DNA of 64,000 nucleotides from Ramlibacter sp. (lineage in GTDB: Bacteria; Pseudomonadota; Gammaproteobacteria; Burkholderiales; Burkholderiaceae_C): positions 186,001-250,000 of the forward strand of contig NZ_JAQGNQ010000056.1 in assembly GCF_028291745.1 (NCBI RefSeq), written 5' to 3'. Every line of letters starts with the position of its first letter. The first letter of the stretch is position 1. The notes beneath the pieces are model-generated. The model saw nothing but the letters and a program-made list of their open reading frames with translations, had not been told where the DNA came from and made no database searches. Of this stretch, positions 37,869-47,093 are shown one piece after another. Position numbers and translations under genes: made by a program.

Positions 37869-38630
37869 ATGCCAGCCGCCAGCCCTGCCCCTGTTGCCGA
37901 TGCCGCCAGCCCGGAGCTCACACGGGCGCACGCGCGCCGGTTGCGCGACATCTACCGCTCCGCGGGCTGGCCATGCCAGGACCCGCTGGAGATCGACCTG
38001 CTCGCGGCCGGCCTGCTGGAGCGCTTGCGGTCGCCGCTTGGCCACGAGACGCTGCGGGTCACCGACGCCGGCGTGCAGTGGCTCGCGACCGTGCTCGCGC
38101 GCAATCGCGCCGCCCTGTCCGCGCATGAAGCGCTGGTCGAACGGGTCGCGCGGGAAATGGCGCGCGCCGGCCGCCTCGCCTGGACCGGCCTGAGCCTGCG
38201 CGCGCAGGTACCGACCGGCGACCCGGCGAAGCCGCACCGCTGGTGCATCGCCCGGCCCGACGTCTTCTCGATCCGGCACACCTCGGTGGAGAGCTACGTC
38301 GAGCCCGTCGTGCATGAAATCAAGGTGCGACGCGCCGACCTGCAGGCGGACCTGCGGCAGGAAGCCAAGCGCGGGGCCTATCGCGATCTCGGGGAATGCT
38401 GGTACGTGCTGGGCACCGACGCGCGCGGCCGCCCGATCGCGCAGCCCGAGGAAGTGCCGGCGGAATGCGGCGTGCTGCTGGCGCTCGATGGCCGCTTGAC
38501 GGTCGCCCGCCCCGCCGTGCGCCCCGCCCGCGCGAGCTTGCCCTTCGGCGTATGGATGGCGCTGGCGAAAGCCACGCCAATCGGCGGCAGCGACGACGAC
38601 GCGCAAGCCCTGCTGGGCGAGCCTTCATAG
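37869..38630 (+). CDS. uncharacterised protein with probable PD-(D/E)XK nuclease-like domain
   Basis: I do not recognise this 253-residue protein by name. Residues about 20-110 look like a helical, winged-helix-like region (DAGVQWLATVLARNRAALS). The second half holds ARPDVFSIRHTS followed by VVHEIKVRRADLQADLRQEAKRGAYRDLGECWYVLG. The Asp, then Glu-X-Lys, then a Lys/Arg helix and a Tyr/Trp strand fit the PD-(D/E)XK phosphodiesterase core, as in MmcB-type DNA repair proteins. This is fold inference only. It is divergent from the hypothetical gene at 37.4-37.8 kb. Confidence 0.6.
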   Translation: MPAASPAPVADAASPELTRAHARRLRDIYRSAGWPCQDPLEIDLLAAGLLERLRSPLGHETLRVTDAGVQWLATVLARNRAALSAHEALVERVAREMARAGRLAWTGLSLRAQVPTGDPAKPHRWCIARPDVFSIRHTSVESYVEPVVHEIKVRRADLQADLRQEAKRGAYRDLGECWYVLGTDARGRPIAQPEEVPAECGVLLALDGRLTVARPAVRPARASLPFGVWMALAKATPIGGSDDDAQALLGEPS

Positions 38631-38639
38631 GACGCCCAA

Positions 38640-38748
38640 CAGCCGGACGCAAAGCCGCAAAGCCCCGCCAAAGCTCGCAAAAGCACCCCCCTCAAAGGAA
38701 GTCCTTTTGCGCCTTCTGCGAAACTTTTGCGCCTTCTGCGTCCGGCTG
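38640..38748. repeat. inverted repeat with TTTTGCGCCTTCTGCG direct units
   Basis: CAGCCGGACGC at 38640-38650 pairs perfectly with GCGTCCGGCTG at 38738-38748. Inside, CTTTTGCGCCTTCTGCG occurs twice with a 20-bp period (38704 and 38724). It lies between convergent genes and resembles the TTCTGCG-rich element at 17.0 kb. It is a probable dispersed repeat and terminator. Confidence 0.65.
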
Positions 38749-38776
38749 TCCGCTTCCGGCTGTCCGCTCTCGACTG

Positions 38777-38926
38777 TTACTGCCGCGGATGCTCCGACTT
38801 GCCCTCACCGGGATCGTGCACCGTCCCCTTTTCCGGATCGATCGGCGCGGACGTCGGCTCCGGGTTGGCCGGTTTCGGAGCGTCGACCGGTGCGGGCGGC
38901 GCCGGCGGCGGCGCGTGCCAGTTCAT
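38777..38926 (-). CDS. tiny proline-rich protein (49 residues)
   Basis: The ORF starts MNWHAPPPAPPAPVDAP and ends EGKSEHPRQ. It has no membrane segment and is mostly Pro, Ala, Glu and Asp, so it is likely disordered. Its ATG overlaps the stop of the upstream small gene (ATGA), which argues for translation by coupling. It is too short for usual gene finders. Function unknown. Confidence 0.5.
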   Translation of the reverse strand: MNWHAPPPAPPAPVDAPKPANPEPTSAPIDPEKGTVHDPGEGKSEHPRQ

Positions 38927-39099
38927 TCGCGTTCGGGACTGCGCGCCGGGCGCTCGTCGCGTGAGCCGGTGCGTTCCGCGCGGCCAGCGGCGCGCCGGTC
39001 GTTGTCGGGAATGTCCTCCTCGGGCACGAAGGCCGGCTCCTCCCGGTCAAGGCCGGGGGCGGGCGGCGTGATGCCGCGAGGGGTAGGGATGTAGGGCAT
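38923..39099 (-). CDS. small charged proline-rich protein (58 residues)
   Basis: The ORF starts MPYIPTPRGITPPAPGLDRE and ends in a very Arg/Glu-rich tail (DERPARSPERE). A strong ribosome binding site, AAGGAG, lies 7 bases before ATG 39099. It overlaps the next small gene by ATGA. No known domain is visible, and it looks disordered. The ribosome binding site makes this the best supported of the three mini-genes. Confidence 0.6.
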   Translation of the reverse strand: MPYIPTPRGITPPAPGLDREEPAFVPEEDIPDNDRRAAGRAERTGSRDERPARSPERE

Positions 39100-39119
39100 G
39101 CGGGGACTCCTTGGATCAC

Positions 39120-39287
39120 TCAAATCTGCGGCTTGCTCACGCCAGGGTCCTCGGGCTCCGCCAAAGGCAGCGCCTGCCCGAACTCGGGCTCGACCGGCAG
39201 CTGCGACGGATTGGGCGAGGGAGCATCGGCCTCGCCGGGATGACTGTCGGGCTCGACGGGATGCGTGGGCGGGGACGGTGGATGCAT
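39120..39287 (-). CDS. tiny proline-rich acidic protein (55 residues)
   Basis: The ORF starts MHPPSPPTHPVEPDSHPGE and ends EDPGVSKPQI, rich in Pro, Glu and Asp like the two genes downstream. The distance to the next mini-gene start is only 20 bp. The ribosome binding site is weak. It could be the first member of a mini-operon of disordered proteins. Function unknown. Confidence 0.45.
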   Translation of the reverse strand: MHPPSPPTHPVEPDSHPGEADAPSPNPSQLPVEPEFGQALPLAEPEDPGVSKPQI

Positions 39288-39356
39288 GGCGGTCCGCAAG
39301 GGCTCCTGATGGGCGCATGGTCCCGCAACTCAGCGCCGGGCAGCCGGCGCCAGCGC

Positions 39357-39713
39357 TCAGTGCTGGCCGTCGGCGCGGCGTTGCGCGTCGCGCCGCATCA
39401 CGGAGCTGGGTTCGTGCGTGAAAGGCAGTCGCGGCAGGCCGATCAGGGCCTGCAGGCGCGCATGCGCGCGGTCCATGTCGGCGCCGATCATCGCCAGGGC
39501 GACTTCGTGCGTGGGTTCGCTCTCGGCGACCCCCATGTAGGCGTTGCGCAGGCGCTGGTAATCGGCGTCGGCGCGCGACACCTCTTCCTGCAGCGCCAGC
39601 ACCTTCGCGTATTCGGCGCGGCTGTAGCGTTGTGTGCTGCTCCCGGAGCGGGAGACGCTCCGGTGATCGTCCATTGCATTGGCCCGCGCGTGCGGGCCGT
39701 TCCTCGTGCTCAT
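39357..39713 (-). CDS. hypothetical helical protein (118 residues)
   Basis: I do not recognise this protein. After a polar N-terminus (about 25 residues, possibly disordered) come long helices: AEYAKVLALQEEVSRADADY and ALAMIGADMDRAHARLQALI. They suggest a small coiled-coil or helical-bundle protein. ATG 39713 is the longest start; ATG 39674 is an alternative. It lies upstream of the proline-rich mini-genes on the same strand, separated by 69 bp. Confidence 0.55.
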   Translation of the reverse strand: MSTRNGPHARANAMDDHRSVSRSGSSTQRYSRAEYAKVLALQEEVSRADADYQRLRNAYMGVAESEPTHEVALAMIGADMDRAHARLQALIGLPRLPFTHEPSSVMRRDAQRRADGQH

Positions 39714-39861
39714 GCAAGGATGCTAGGCAGTCGATCGGGAAGGCGCTGTAGGACGAGGCCCCTGACGAGGGCAGGTGCGCGGGCCGGAGGCTGCCGAGGC
39801 AGCGCCAGTGCCGGCTTCCCGTGGCTCAGCACCAGCATGGCCCGTGGCGTTAGCATCGCGC

Positions 39862-40545
39862 ATGACCGCAGCCGCACCGCGCATCGCGCTGATCCACGCC
39901 ACCCCCCTCGCGGTCGAACCGATCCGCTCCGCGTTCGAACGCCTGTGGCCGCAGGCCACCCGCATGAACCTGCTCGACGACTCGCTCTCGGTCGACCGCG
40001 CCGAGGCGGGCCGGCTGACCGACGCCATGGTGCAGCGCTTCGTCGCCCTGGCCCGTTATGCGCAGGGCACCGGCGCCGCGGGCATCCTGTTCACGTGTTC
40101 CGCCTTCGGCCCGGCCATCGAGGTCGCCGCGCGCGCCACCGGCCTGCCCACGCTCAAACCCAATCAGGCGATGTTCGACGATGCCCTGGCCCTGGCGAAG
40201 CCGGGACGCCCGCTCAAGCTCGGTCTGCTGGCCACCTTCCAGGCGTCGATCCCCTCCATGGCCGACGAACTGCAACAGCTCGCCGCCGCCCGCGCCGTCG
40301 CCCTCGACCTGCGCAGCGTCTTCGTGCCCGAGGCGATGGACGACCTCGCCGCCGGCCGCGCGGCCGACCACCACCGCAAGATCGCGCAGGCCGCCGTGGC
40401 GCTCGCCGACTGCGATGCCGTGATGCTGGCGCAGTTTTCGATGGCCGCGGCCGCCCCCGAGGCCCAGGCGCAATTGCCCTGCCCGGTCCTGAGCAGTCCC
40501 GATTGCGCCGTGTGCGCCCTCATGCAAACAATGCGGGATGTCTGA
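39862..40545 (+). CDS. Asp/Glu/hydantoin racemase superfamily protein
   Basis: This 227-residue protein has the superfamily start RIALIHATPLAVEPI and one catalytic-type cysteine, Cys79 in ILFTCSAFGPA. The expected second active-site Cys in the C-terminal half seems replaced: the equivalent stretch reads VMLAQFSMAAAA, and the only later cysteines are in PCPVLSSPDCAVCAL. It may be a one-base enzyme such as a decarboxylase or isomerase rather than a racemase. It overlaps the next gene by 8 bp, so they form one operon. Confidence 0.75.
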   Translation: MTAAAPRIALIHATPLAVEPIRSAFERLWPQATRMNLLDDSLSVDRAEAGRLTDAMVQRFVALARYAQGTGAAGILFTCSAFGPAIEVAARATGLPTLKPNQAMFDDALALAKPGRPLKLGLLATFQASIPSMADELQQLAAARAVALDLRSVFVPEAMDDLAAGRAADHHRKIAQAAVALADCDAVMLAQFSMAAAAPEAQAQLPCPVLSSPDCAVCALMQTMRDV

Positions 40546-41599
40546 ACAACAACGAATTCCGGCACCGCAGGTCTGCCGCTTCCTGACCGCCGCCCTCGAA
40601 CGACTGGGCCTGCCCGCACAGGACGCCGGCGTGGTGGCGCAGCTGATGACCGAAGCCGAGATGCAGGGCTCGGACGGCCACGGCGTGATCCGCCTCGTCC
40701 CCTATGCGCGCCGCATCCGCGCCGGCGGCATCAACCTCAGGCCGAAGATCCGGGTCGTCAAGGAAAAGGCCGCCATGGCGCTGATCGACGGCGACAACGG
40801 CATGGGCCACCTGGTGATGAAGCAGGCCGCGGAACTGGCCGTGGCCAAGGCGCGCCAGTGCGGCGTCGCCTGGGTCGGCGCGCGCCTGTCCAATCATGCG
40901 GGGCCGGCCTCGCTCTATGCGCGCATGTGCCTGGACCACGACATGGTTGGCATGTACTTCGCGGTCGGCAATGCCAACCACCTGCCGCCCTGGGGCGGCC
41001 TGGACATGCTGCTGTCCACCAATCCGATCGCGGTGGCCGTGCCCGCGGGCGAGGAGCCGCCGGTGGTGCTGGACATGGCAACCACCGTCGCCGCTTACGG
41101 CAAGGTCAAGGCCAAGGCGCAGCGCGGCGAGCAGATGCCGGTCGGCTGGATGATCGACCGCCAGGGCGAGCCGCTGACCGACCCCAAGCGCGCCGAGGAA
41201 GGCTTCCTGATGCCCATAGGCGGCTACAAGGGCTATGGCCTGGCGATGATCGTCGGCCTGCTGGCCGGCACGCTCAATGGCGCCGCGATGGGCAGCGAAA
41301 CGATCGACTTCAACCACGACGACGTGACCGTCACCAACACCGGCCAGGCGATCGTGGCGATCGACCCCGATGCCTTCGGCGAGCTCGACGCCTTCAAGGC
41401 GCGCGTCGACAAGCTGGTGCGCGAACTGCGCGCCAGCGAGCGCATGCCGGGCGTGGACCGCATCTGGATGCCCGGCGAGCAGAGCCACGCCAGGCGAATC
41501 GTGAACGAGCGCGAGGGCCTGGCGCTGCCGCCCGCGCTGCGCGCGCAGCTCGACGCCTTTGCCCGCGACATCGGCATGCCGCTGCTGCAGGACATTTGA
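40538..41599 (+). CDS. Ldh family oxidoreductase (type 2 malate/L-lactate dehydrogenase superfamily)
   Basis: This 353-residue NAD(P)-dependent dehydrogenase belongs to the non-Rossmann family that includes malate/lactate dehydrogenases and piperideine-2-carboxylate reductases. The catalytic His region GSDGHGVIRLVPYARRIRAG, NHAGPASLYA, NPIAVAVPAG and PIGGYKGYGLAMIV are typical. The operon with a racemase-like protein and a tripartite-type receptor suggests catabolism of an organic or 2-hydroxy acid. The substrate is unknown. Confidence 0.87.
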   Translation: MSEQQRIPAPQVCRFLTAALERLGLPAQDAGVVAQLMTEAEMQGSDGHGVIRLVPYARRIRAGGINLRPKIRVVKEKAAMALIDGDNGMGHLVMKQAAELAVAKARQCGVAWVGARLSNHAGPASLYARMCLDHDMVGMYFAVGNANHLPPWGGLDMLLSTNPIAVAVPAGEEPPVVLDMATTVAAYGKVKAKAQRGEQMPVGWMIDRQGEPLTDPKRAEEGFLMPIGGYKGYGLAMIVGLLAGTLNGAAMGSETIDFNHDDVTVTNTGQAIVAIDPDAFGELDAFKARVDKLVRELRASERMPGVDRIWMPGEQSHARRIVNEREGLALPPALRAQLDAFARDIGMPLLQDI

Positions 41600-41619
41600 A
41601 CAAAAATCCAGGAGACCCC

Positions 41620-42597
41620 ATGCGCATGACCCGCCGCTTCGTCCTTCCGCTGCTTGCAGCGCTCTGCGCCACATCGGCCGTGCAGGCGCAGACCGGCAAC
41701 TGGCCCACCAAACCAATCCGCATGATCGTGCCGCTGGCCGCCGGCAGCGCGGTCGACGCCGCCGCGCGCGTGGTCACCGAGAAGATGGGTCGCAATCTCG
41801 GCCAGGCGATCGTGATCGAGAACCAGCCCGGCGCCGCCGGCCTGATCGGCGCCGGCGCGGTCGCCAAGGCCGCGCCCGACGGCTACACCATTGGCGGCTT
41901 CAACGACAGCATCATGACGATGGTGCCGCACCTGAACGCGAAGATGCCCTGGGACATCCTCAAGGACTTCGAGCCGATCTCGCTGGTGGCCACGGTCGAA
42001 TGGGGCCTGGTGGTGCCGGCCGATGCGCCGCTAAAGACGGCCGCCGACCTGATCGCCGCGGCCAGGAAGGCGCCCGGCGTCATCAACTACGGCTCGGGCG
42101 GCAACGGCAGCCCGCAGCACATCGCGATGGCGCTGTTCGCCTCGCAGGCCGGACTGAACATGAAGCACGTGCCGTACAAGGGCGCGACGCAGGCGGCGCT
42201 GGGCGTGGCGGGCAAGGAAGTGGACGCCGCCTTCCAGGGCATCGCCACCGTCAATTCGCTGGTCAAGGGCGGCAAGCTGCGGCTGGTGGGCGTGACCACG
42301 GCCAGGCGCCTGCCGCAGTTCCCCGAGGTACCGACGGTGAGCGAATCCGGCATGCCAGGCTTCGAGTTCAATTCCTGGTTCGCGATGATGGCGCCCGCCG
42401 GCACGCCCAGCGCGATCGTGCACCGGCTCGCCGCCGAAGTGCAGAAGGCGCTGGCCGATCCCGAGGTGCGCGAGAAGCTCAATGCGCAGGGCCTCACGCC
42501 GCGCGGCACCACGCCCGAGGAACTGGGCACGCTCACGCGGGCGCAGTATGCGAAGTACGGGACGCTGATCAAGCAGAACAACATCACGTCGGAGTGA
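41620..42597 (+). CDS. Bug-family tripartite tricarboxylate transporter substrate-binding protein
   Basis: This 325-residue periplasmic receptor has a signal peptide (RRFVLPLLAALCATSAVQAQ), WPTKPIRMIVPLAAGSAVDA and the ligand-binding ENQPGAAGLIGA. The TctC/Bug family binds carboxylates. AGGAGA lies eight bases before ATG 41620. No TctA/TctB membrane genes are adjacent, which is usual for orphan Bug proteins in Burkholderiales. It likely serves uptake of the substrate of the preceding dehydrogenase. Confidence 0.9.
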   Translation: MRMTRRFVLPLLAALCATSAVQAQTGNWPTKPIRMIVPLAAGSAVDAAARVVTEKMGRNLGQAIVIENQPGAAGLIGAGAVAKAAPDGYTIGGFNDSIMTMVPHLNAKMPWDILKDFEPISLVATVEWGLVVPADAPLKTAADLIAAARKAPGVINYGSGGNGSPQHIAMALFASQAGLNMKHVPYKGATQAALGVAGKEVDAAFQGIATVNSLVKGGKLRLVGVTTARRLPQFPEVPTVSESGMPGFEFNSWFAMMAPAGTPSAIVHRLAAEVQKALADPEVREKLNAQGLTPRGTTPEELGTLTRAQYAKYGTLIKQNNITSE

Positions 42598-42600
42598 TGC

Positions 42601-42704
42601 GTCGGGCGTTGGGCGTTGGGCGTTGGGCGTTGGGCGTCGGGCGTTGGGCGTTGGACGTAAGCCCCCGACGCCGAACGCCCAACGCCCAACGCTCAACGCT
42701 GAAC
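42601..42704. repeat. inverted 7-bp tandem repeat array (GTTGGGC)n / (GCCCAAC)n
   Basis: Eight consecutive 7-bp units of GTTGGGC or one-base variants fill 42601-42656. After a short spacer, five complementary units (GCCGAAC, GCCCAAC twice, GCTCAAC, GCTGAAC) follow at 42670-42704. The two arms can pair into a long hairpin. The Bug receptor gene ends just before it, and the converging mini-gene ends inside the right arm. Confidence 0.85.
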
Positions 42705-42893
42705 TCTGAACGCCATCGGGCGCTCGTCGTGCCGGTTCGCGCGATCCACGGGCCGGCGCACCCATTCGGGCTGGTCCGGCTGGCCGGGATGTTCGCCAGC
42801 GGCCAGAACGGGCCCGGCGGATTCGTCGCAGACGAGGGCGGCGGTCGCCAGGGCTGCGGCCACATAGGCAAAGGTGAAATGCAGGTCGATCAA
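42693..42893 (-). CDS. putative small membrane protein (66 residues) behind a sigma-54 promoter
   Basis: The reading starts at TTG 42893, preceded by GGAGGAG five bases upstream. It begins IDLHFTFAYVAAALATAALVC, one probable transmembrane helix, then a polar tail with GQPDQPEWVRRPVDRANRHD. Its stop lies inside the heptamer repeat. A near-perfect -24/-12 promoter ends about 28 bp upstream of the start codon, and an NtrC-type activator gene lies just beyond, so this may be the direct target of that system. The non-ATG start and small size leave doubt. Confidence 0.5.
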   Translation of the reverse strand: MIDLHFTFAYVAAALATAALVCDESAGPVLAAGEHPGQPDQPEWVRRPVDRANRHDERPMAFRVQR

Positions 42894-42920
42894 GAGTGCT
42901 CCTCCAACGACCGCTGAGTC

Positions 42921-42936
42921 TGCAGCTTGCGTGCCA
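42921..42936 (-). promoter_or_regulatory. sigma-54 (-24/-12) promoter
   Basis: On the minus strand the sequence TGGCACGCAAGCTGCA matches the sigma-54 consensus TGGCACG-N4-TTGCA with one difference. The invariant GG and GC are exactly ten bases apart. Transcription would start near 42911, a few bases before the ribosome binding site of the small gene at 42693-42893. Confidence 0.7.
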
Positions 42937-43011
42937 CGGCCGAGCCAGCGACAGCCGGCTACCAGGCGAAGACAAGCGGCGGTTTTACGGGGCGCAAGCG
43001 CAGCAGCGCGG

Positions 43012-43031
43012 GTGCTGTCCCCCAGCGACAC
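43012..43031. promoter_or_regulatory. possible upstream activator site
   Basis: The dyad GTGCTGTCCCCCAGCGACAC has GTG(C)TGTC and GACAC arms around CCCCAGC. It sits about 80-95 bp upstream of the -24 element, a normal distance for an NtrC-family enhancer. The arms are imperfect, so this is a candidate only. Confidence 0.4.
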
Positions 43032-43063
43032 CCCCGCCGCTGGGTGTTATCGCCCGCTCACGT

Positions 43064-44524
<1,461 letters not shown>

Positions 44525-44526
44525 GA

Positions 44527-45909
44527 TCAATGCACTCCCTGGGCGCCGGCCAGCGGCAGCGTCAGCGTGACGCGGCTGCCGCCGCCGGTGCGCGCGCTGA
44601 GGTCGATCGCGCCTTCCCATTGCAAGAGCGTGCGCCGCGCCAGCGCCAGGCCCACGCCCAGGCCACCGCTCTTGGTGCTGAAAAAAGGGCGGAACAGCGC
44701 GTGCCGCGCGTCATCGCTGATGCCGACGCCGCCGTCGTCCACCGTCATCTGCAGCTCCTCGCCCTCGGTGCGCCAGCCGATGGCCAGCGGCCCGCCGCGC
44801 GGCATGGCCTCGATCGCGTTGGCCAGCACGCTCAGGAGGATCTGTCGCAGCATGTCGGGGTGGGCGCGCACCGCGGGCGCATCGCCCTCCTGCAACTGGC
44901 AGAGGACGTGCTGCCGCTTCATTTCGGATTTCAGTTCGTCCAGGCAGTCGCGCCACAGCGGCGTGGGCTTCACCGGGTCGAGCGGCAGTTGCGCCGCGTT
45001 GGAGACGCGGACCAGTTCGGTGATCCAGCGGTTGGCGCGGTCGACCGAGGCGATGATGTCGTCGCGGTGTTCGGCCTGTTCGGCCGGCGAATGGGTGGCG
45101 CCGTCCAGCATTTCGGCGGCGCTGCGGATCGAGGCGAGCGGATTGCGCAGGTTGTGGGCGACCGCGCCCGCGAGTTCCACCGCGCTGGCCAGCGCCTGCG
45201 ATTCGGCCAGCCTGGTCTGCTGCTCGCGCATCACGCGATCGGCCCGGCCGACCACCCCGTTGAGGGCGAGGAACAGCACCGCCGCCGAGCCGGCACAGGC
45301 TACCCAGAGTTGCAGCACGGCGTCGCGGATCGCGGCACTGAGCTGCACCGGCACCTTGTACAGCTCGATGACGCCGATCACCTGCCGCGTGCCGGGCGCC
45401 AGCACCGGGATGTAGCTCTCCACGTAGTAGTGCGTCTGGCGCGAGAGGCCCTGGTGCTCCTGCTTGTCGTTCAGGCTGCCAACGGTGCCGCTGTGCACGA
45501 CGAGCTCGCCCTTGAGCGCATCCTGCAGTTCGTCGTTGTCCTCGTCGCGCCGGCCGACCAGCCCGTCGTCGGTGGACCAGATCACGCGGCCGTCGCCGCC
45601 GAAGGCGTTGGCGCGCACGGGCTCGGTCATGGAGGACACGTGCTCCATCGACGTGAGAAAGCGCTGGCGCAGTACGGGGCTCTCCGGGTGCTGCAGGAAG
45701 CCGGCGGAGCTGTCGGTCAGCAGCAGGTTGCGGATGAACTCCATGCTCACCTCGCCTTCGCGCCGCAGCATGCGGTCGGTAAGCATTTCGGACAGCAGCC
45801 AGCCCAGCCCCAGCGCGATCCCCACGATCACGAGCAGGCTCGTGACCGCAAAGCGTCGGCGCAGGCTGAAGTTTCCGGTTGCCGGCAGGGCTGAAACCGT
45901 GGCGTCCAT
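44527..45909 (-). CDS. sensor histidine kinase (NtrB/DctB-like) paired with NtrC-type regulator
   Basis: This 460-residue membrane kinase has TM1 near residues 23-45 and a periplasmic sensor of about 150 residues. TM2 lies near 205-227, followed by a phosphoacceptor His in GAVAHNLRNPLASIRSA and an ATPase domain (N box NAIEAMPRGG, G1 DDGGVGISDDA). The sensor part (STDDGLVGRRDEDNDELQDAL) resembles a dCACHE-like fold, but its ligand is unknown. The regulator gene follows after two bases. Confidence 0.9.
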   Translation of the reverse strand: MDATVSALPATGNFSLRRRFAVTSLLVIVGIALGLGWLLSEMLTDRMLRREGEVSMEFIRNLLLTDSSAGFLQHPESPVLRQRFLTSMEHVSSMTEPVRANAFGGDGRVIWSTDDGLVGRRDEDNDELQDALKGELVVHSGTVGSLNDKQEHQGLSRQTHYYVESYIPVLAPGTRQVIGVIELYKVPVQLSAAIRDAVLQLWVACAGSAAVLFLALNGVVGRADRVMREQQTRLAESQALASAVELAGAVAHNLRNPLASIRSAAEMLDGATHSPAEQAEHRDDIIASVDRANRWITELVRVSNAAQLPLDPVKPTPLWRDCLDELKSEMKRQHVLCQLQEGDAPAVRAHPDMLRQILLSVLANAIEAMPRGGPLAIGWRTEGEELQMTVDDGGVGISDDARHALFRPFFSTKSGGLGVGLALARRTLLQWEGAIDLSARTGGGSRVTLTLPLAGAQGVH

Positions 45910-46007
45910 GCGTCCCCAATGCGGATGTGTTCCGCTCCTCTGCGGGAGATTGTGCAGGAGCGTCGCCGCCCTTCATACCCCCCAAAGGTCGTGGAGAGGG
46001 AAAACGC

Positions 46008-47045
46008 TCAGGCCGGCAGTTCGGTCCCGCCCAACACGTCGGCCTCGTACGCGTGCAGCGAAGGCAGGCCGCCCGTGTGCAGGAACAGCACGTTCTCGCC
46101 GGCCCGCAGTTCGCCCGTGCGCGCCAGGCCGATCAGGCCCGCCATGATCTTGCCGGTGTACACCGGGTCGAGCGGGATGCCCTCGGTGCGCGCCAGCATC
46201 TGCACGGCTTCGGCCATGCGCGCGTTCGGCACCGAGTACTTGGGTTGCCAGTAGCCGCCGACGCAGGTCACGTGCTCGGGTTTCACCTTCAGGTCCACGC
46301 CCAGGAGGTCGAGGGTGGCCTGCGCTTCCTTCAGCACCAGCGGCGCCTGGTCCGCCGGATCGCGGCTGACGCCGATGCCGACGATCGGGATGCGGATGTT
46401 GTTGCCCAGGAAGCCGGCGACCAGGCCCCCGTGCGTGCCCGAACTGCCCGAGCCGACCACGAGGCGGTCCAGCGTGACGCCCTGCTCGAACAGCTGCTGC
46501 TGCAGTTCCTGCGCGCACGCCACGTAGCCCAGGCCACCGAGCGCATTGGAGCCGCCGCCGGGAATGATGTAGGCCTTGCGGCCGGCGCGCGCGACCGCAT
46601 CGGCCACCTTCTGCATCTCGGCGGCCATGTTGCTGCCGCCGGGGACGACGGTGATCGCCTCCACGCCGAGCAGCCGGAACATGAAGTGGTTGCCGCTGGC
46701 ATCTTCGCGATAGCTGTTCGGCACGCGCTCCTCGATCACGAAGCGGCACTTCAGGCCTTCCTTCACCGCCGCCGCCAGCGTGATGCGGCAATGGTTGGAC
46801 TGCGGCGCGCCGCAGGTGACCAGCGTGTCGGCGCCCTGCGCCAGCGCGTCGGCCACCAGGAATTCGAGCTTGCGCGTCTTGTTGCCGCCGGGGAACAGGC
46901 CCAGCATGTCGTCCCGCTTGATCCAGATCCTGGGGCCCTGGCCACCCGGGCAGCCGGCGGCCAGCGCCCGGCTGAAGTTCGGCAGGAATTCGAGCGGCGT
47001 GGCAAAGCCGGTGTAGCGGCGGCGGGGGAAGCGGGAGAGATCCAT
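46008..47045 (-). CDS. PLP-dependent L-cysteate sulfo-lyase / D-cysteine desulfhydrase family
   Basis: This 345-residue PLP enzyme has the Schiff-base lysine in GGNKTRKLEFLVADALAQGA, then TCGAPQSNHCR, IIPGGGSNALGGLGYVACA and DPVYTGKIMAGLIGL. The segments SNHCRITLAAAVKEG and RFVIEERVP look closer to CuyA (cysteate to pyruvate, ammonia and sulfite) than to E. coli DcyD, judging from remembered family sequences. Substrate is therefore a reasoned guess. No sulfite or sulfonate genes are adjacent. Confidence 0.8.
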   Translation of the reverse strand: MDLSRFPRRRYTGFATPLEFLPNFSRALAAGCPGGQGPRIWIKRDDMLGLFPGGNKTRKLEFLVADALAQGADTLVTCGAPQSNHCRITLAAAVKEGLKCRFVIEERVPNSYREDASGNHFMFRLLGVEAITVVPGGSNMAAEMQKVADAVARAGRKAYIIPGGGSNALGGLGYVACAQELQQQLFEQGVTLDRLVVGSGSSGTHGGLVAGFLGNNIRIPIVGIGVSRDPADQAPLVLKEAQATLDLLGVDLKVKPEHVTCVGGYWQPKYSVPNARMAEAVQMLARTEGIPLDPVYTGKIMAGLIGLARTGELRAGENVLFLHTGGLPSLHAYEADVLGGTELPA

Positions 47046-47093
47046 GGCGGGATGGTAGTCGAAGGCCGCGGCGGCCCGGCTACACTGCCGCGC

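Noticed and set aside
38805..39119. 104-residue minus-strand frame
   Set aside because: It overlaps the better supported mini-genes in another frame and has a Ser/Arg/Pro-rich shadow composition.
42601..42704. Possible CRISPR array
   Set aside because: Units are 7 bp and contiguous, with no unique spacers. It is a simple tandem repeat with an inverted copy.
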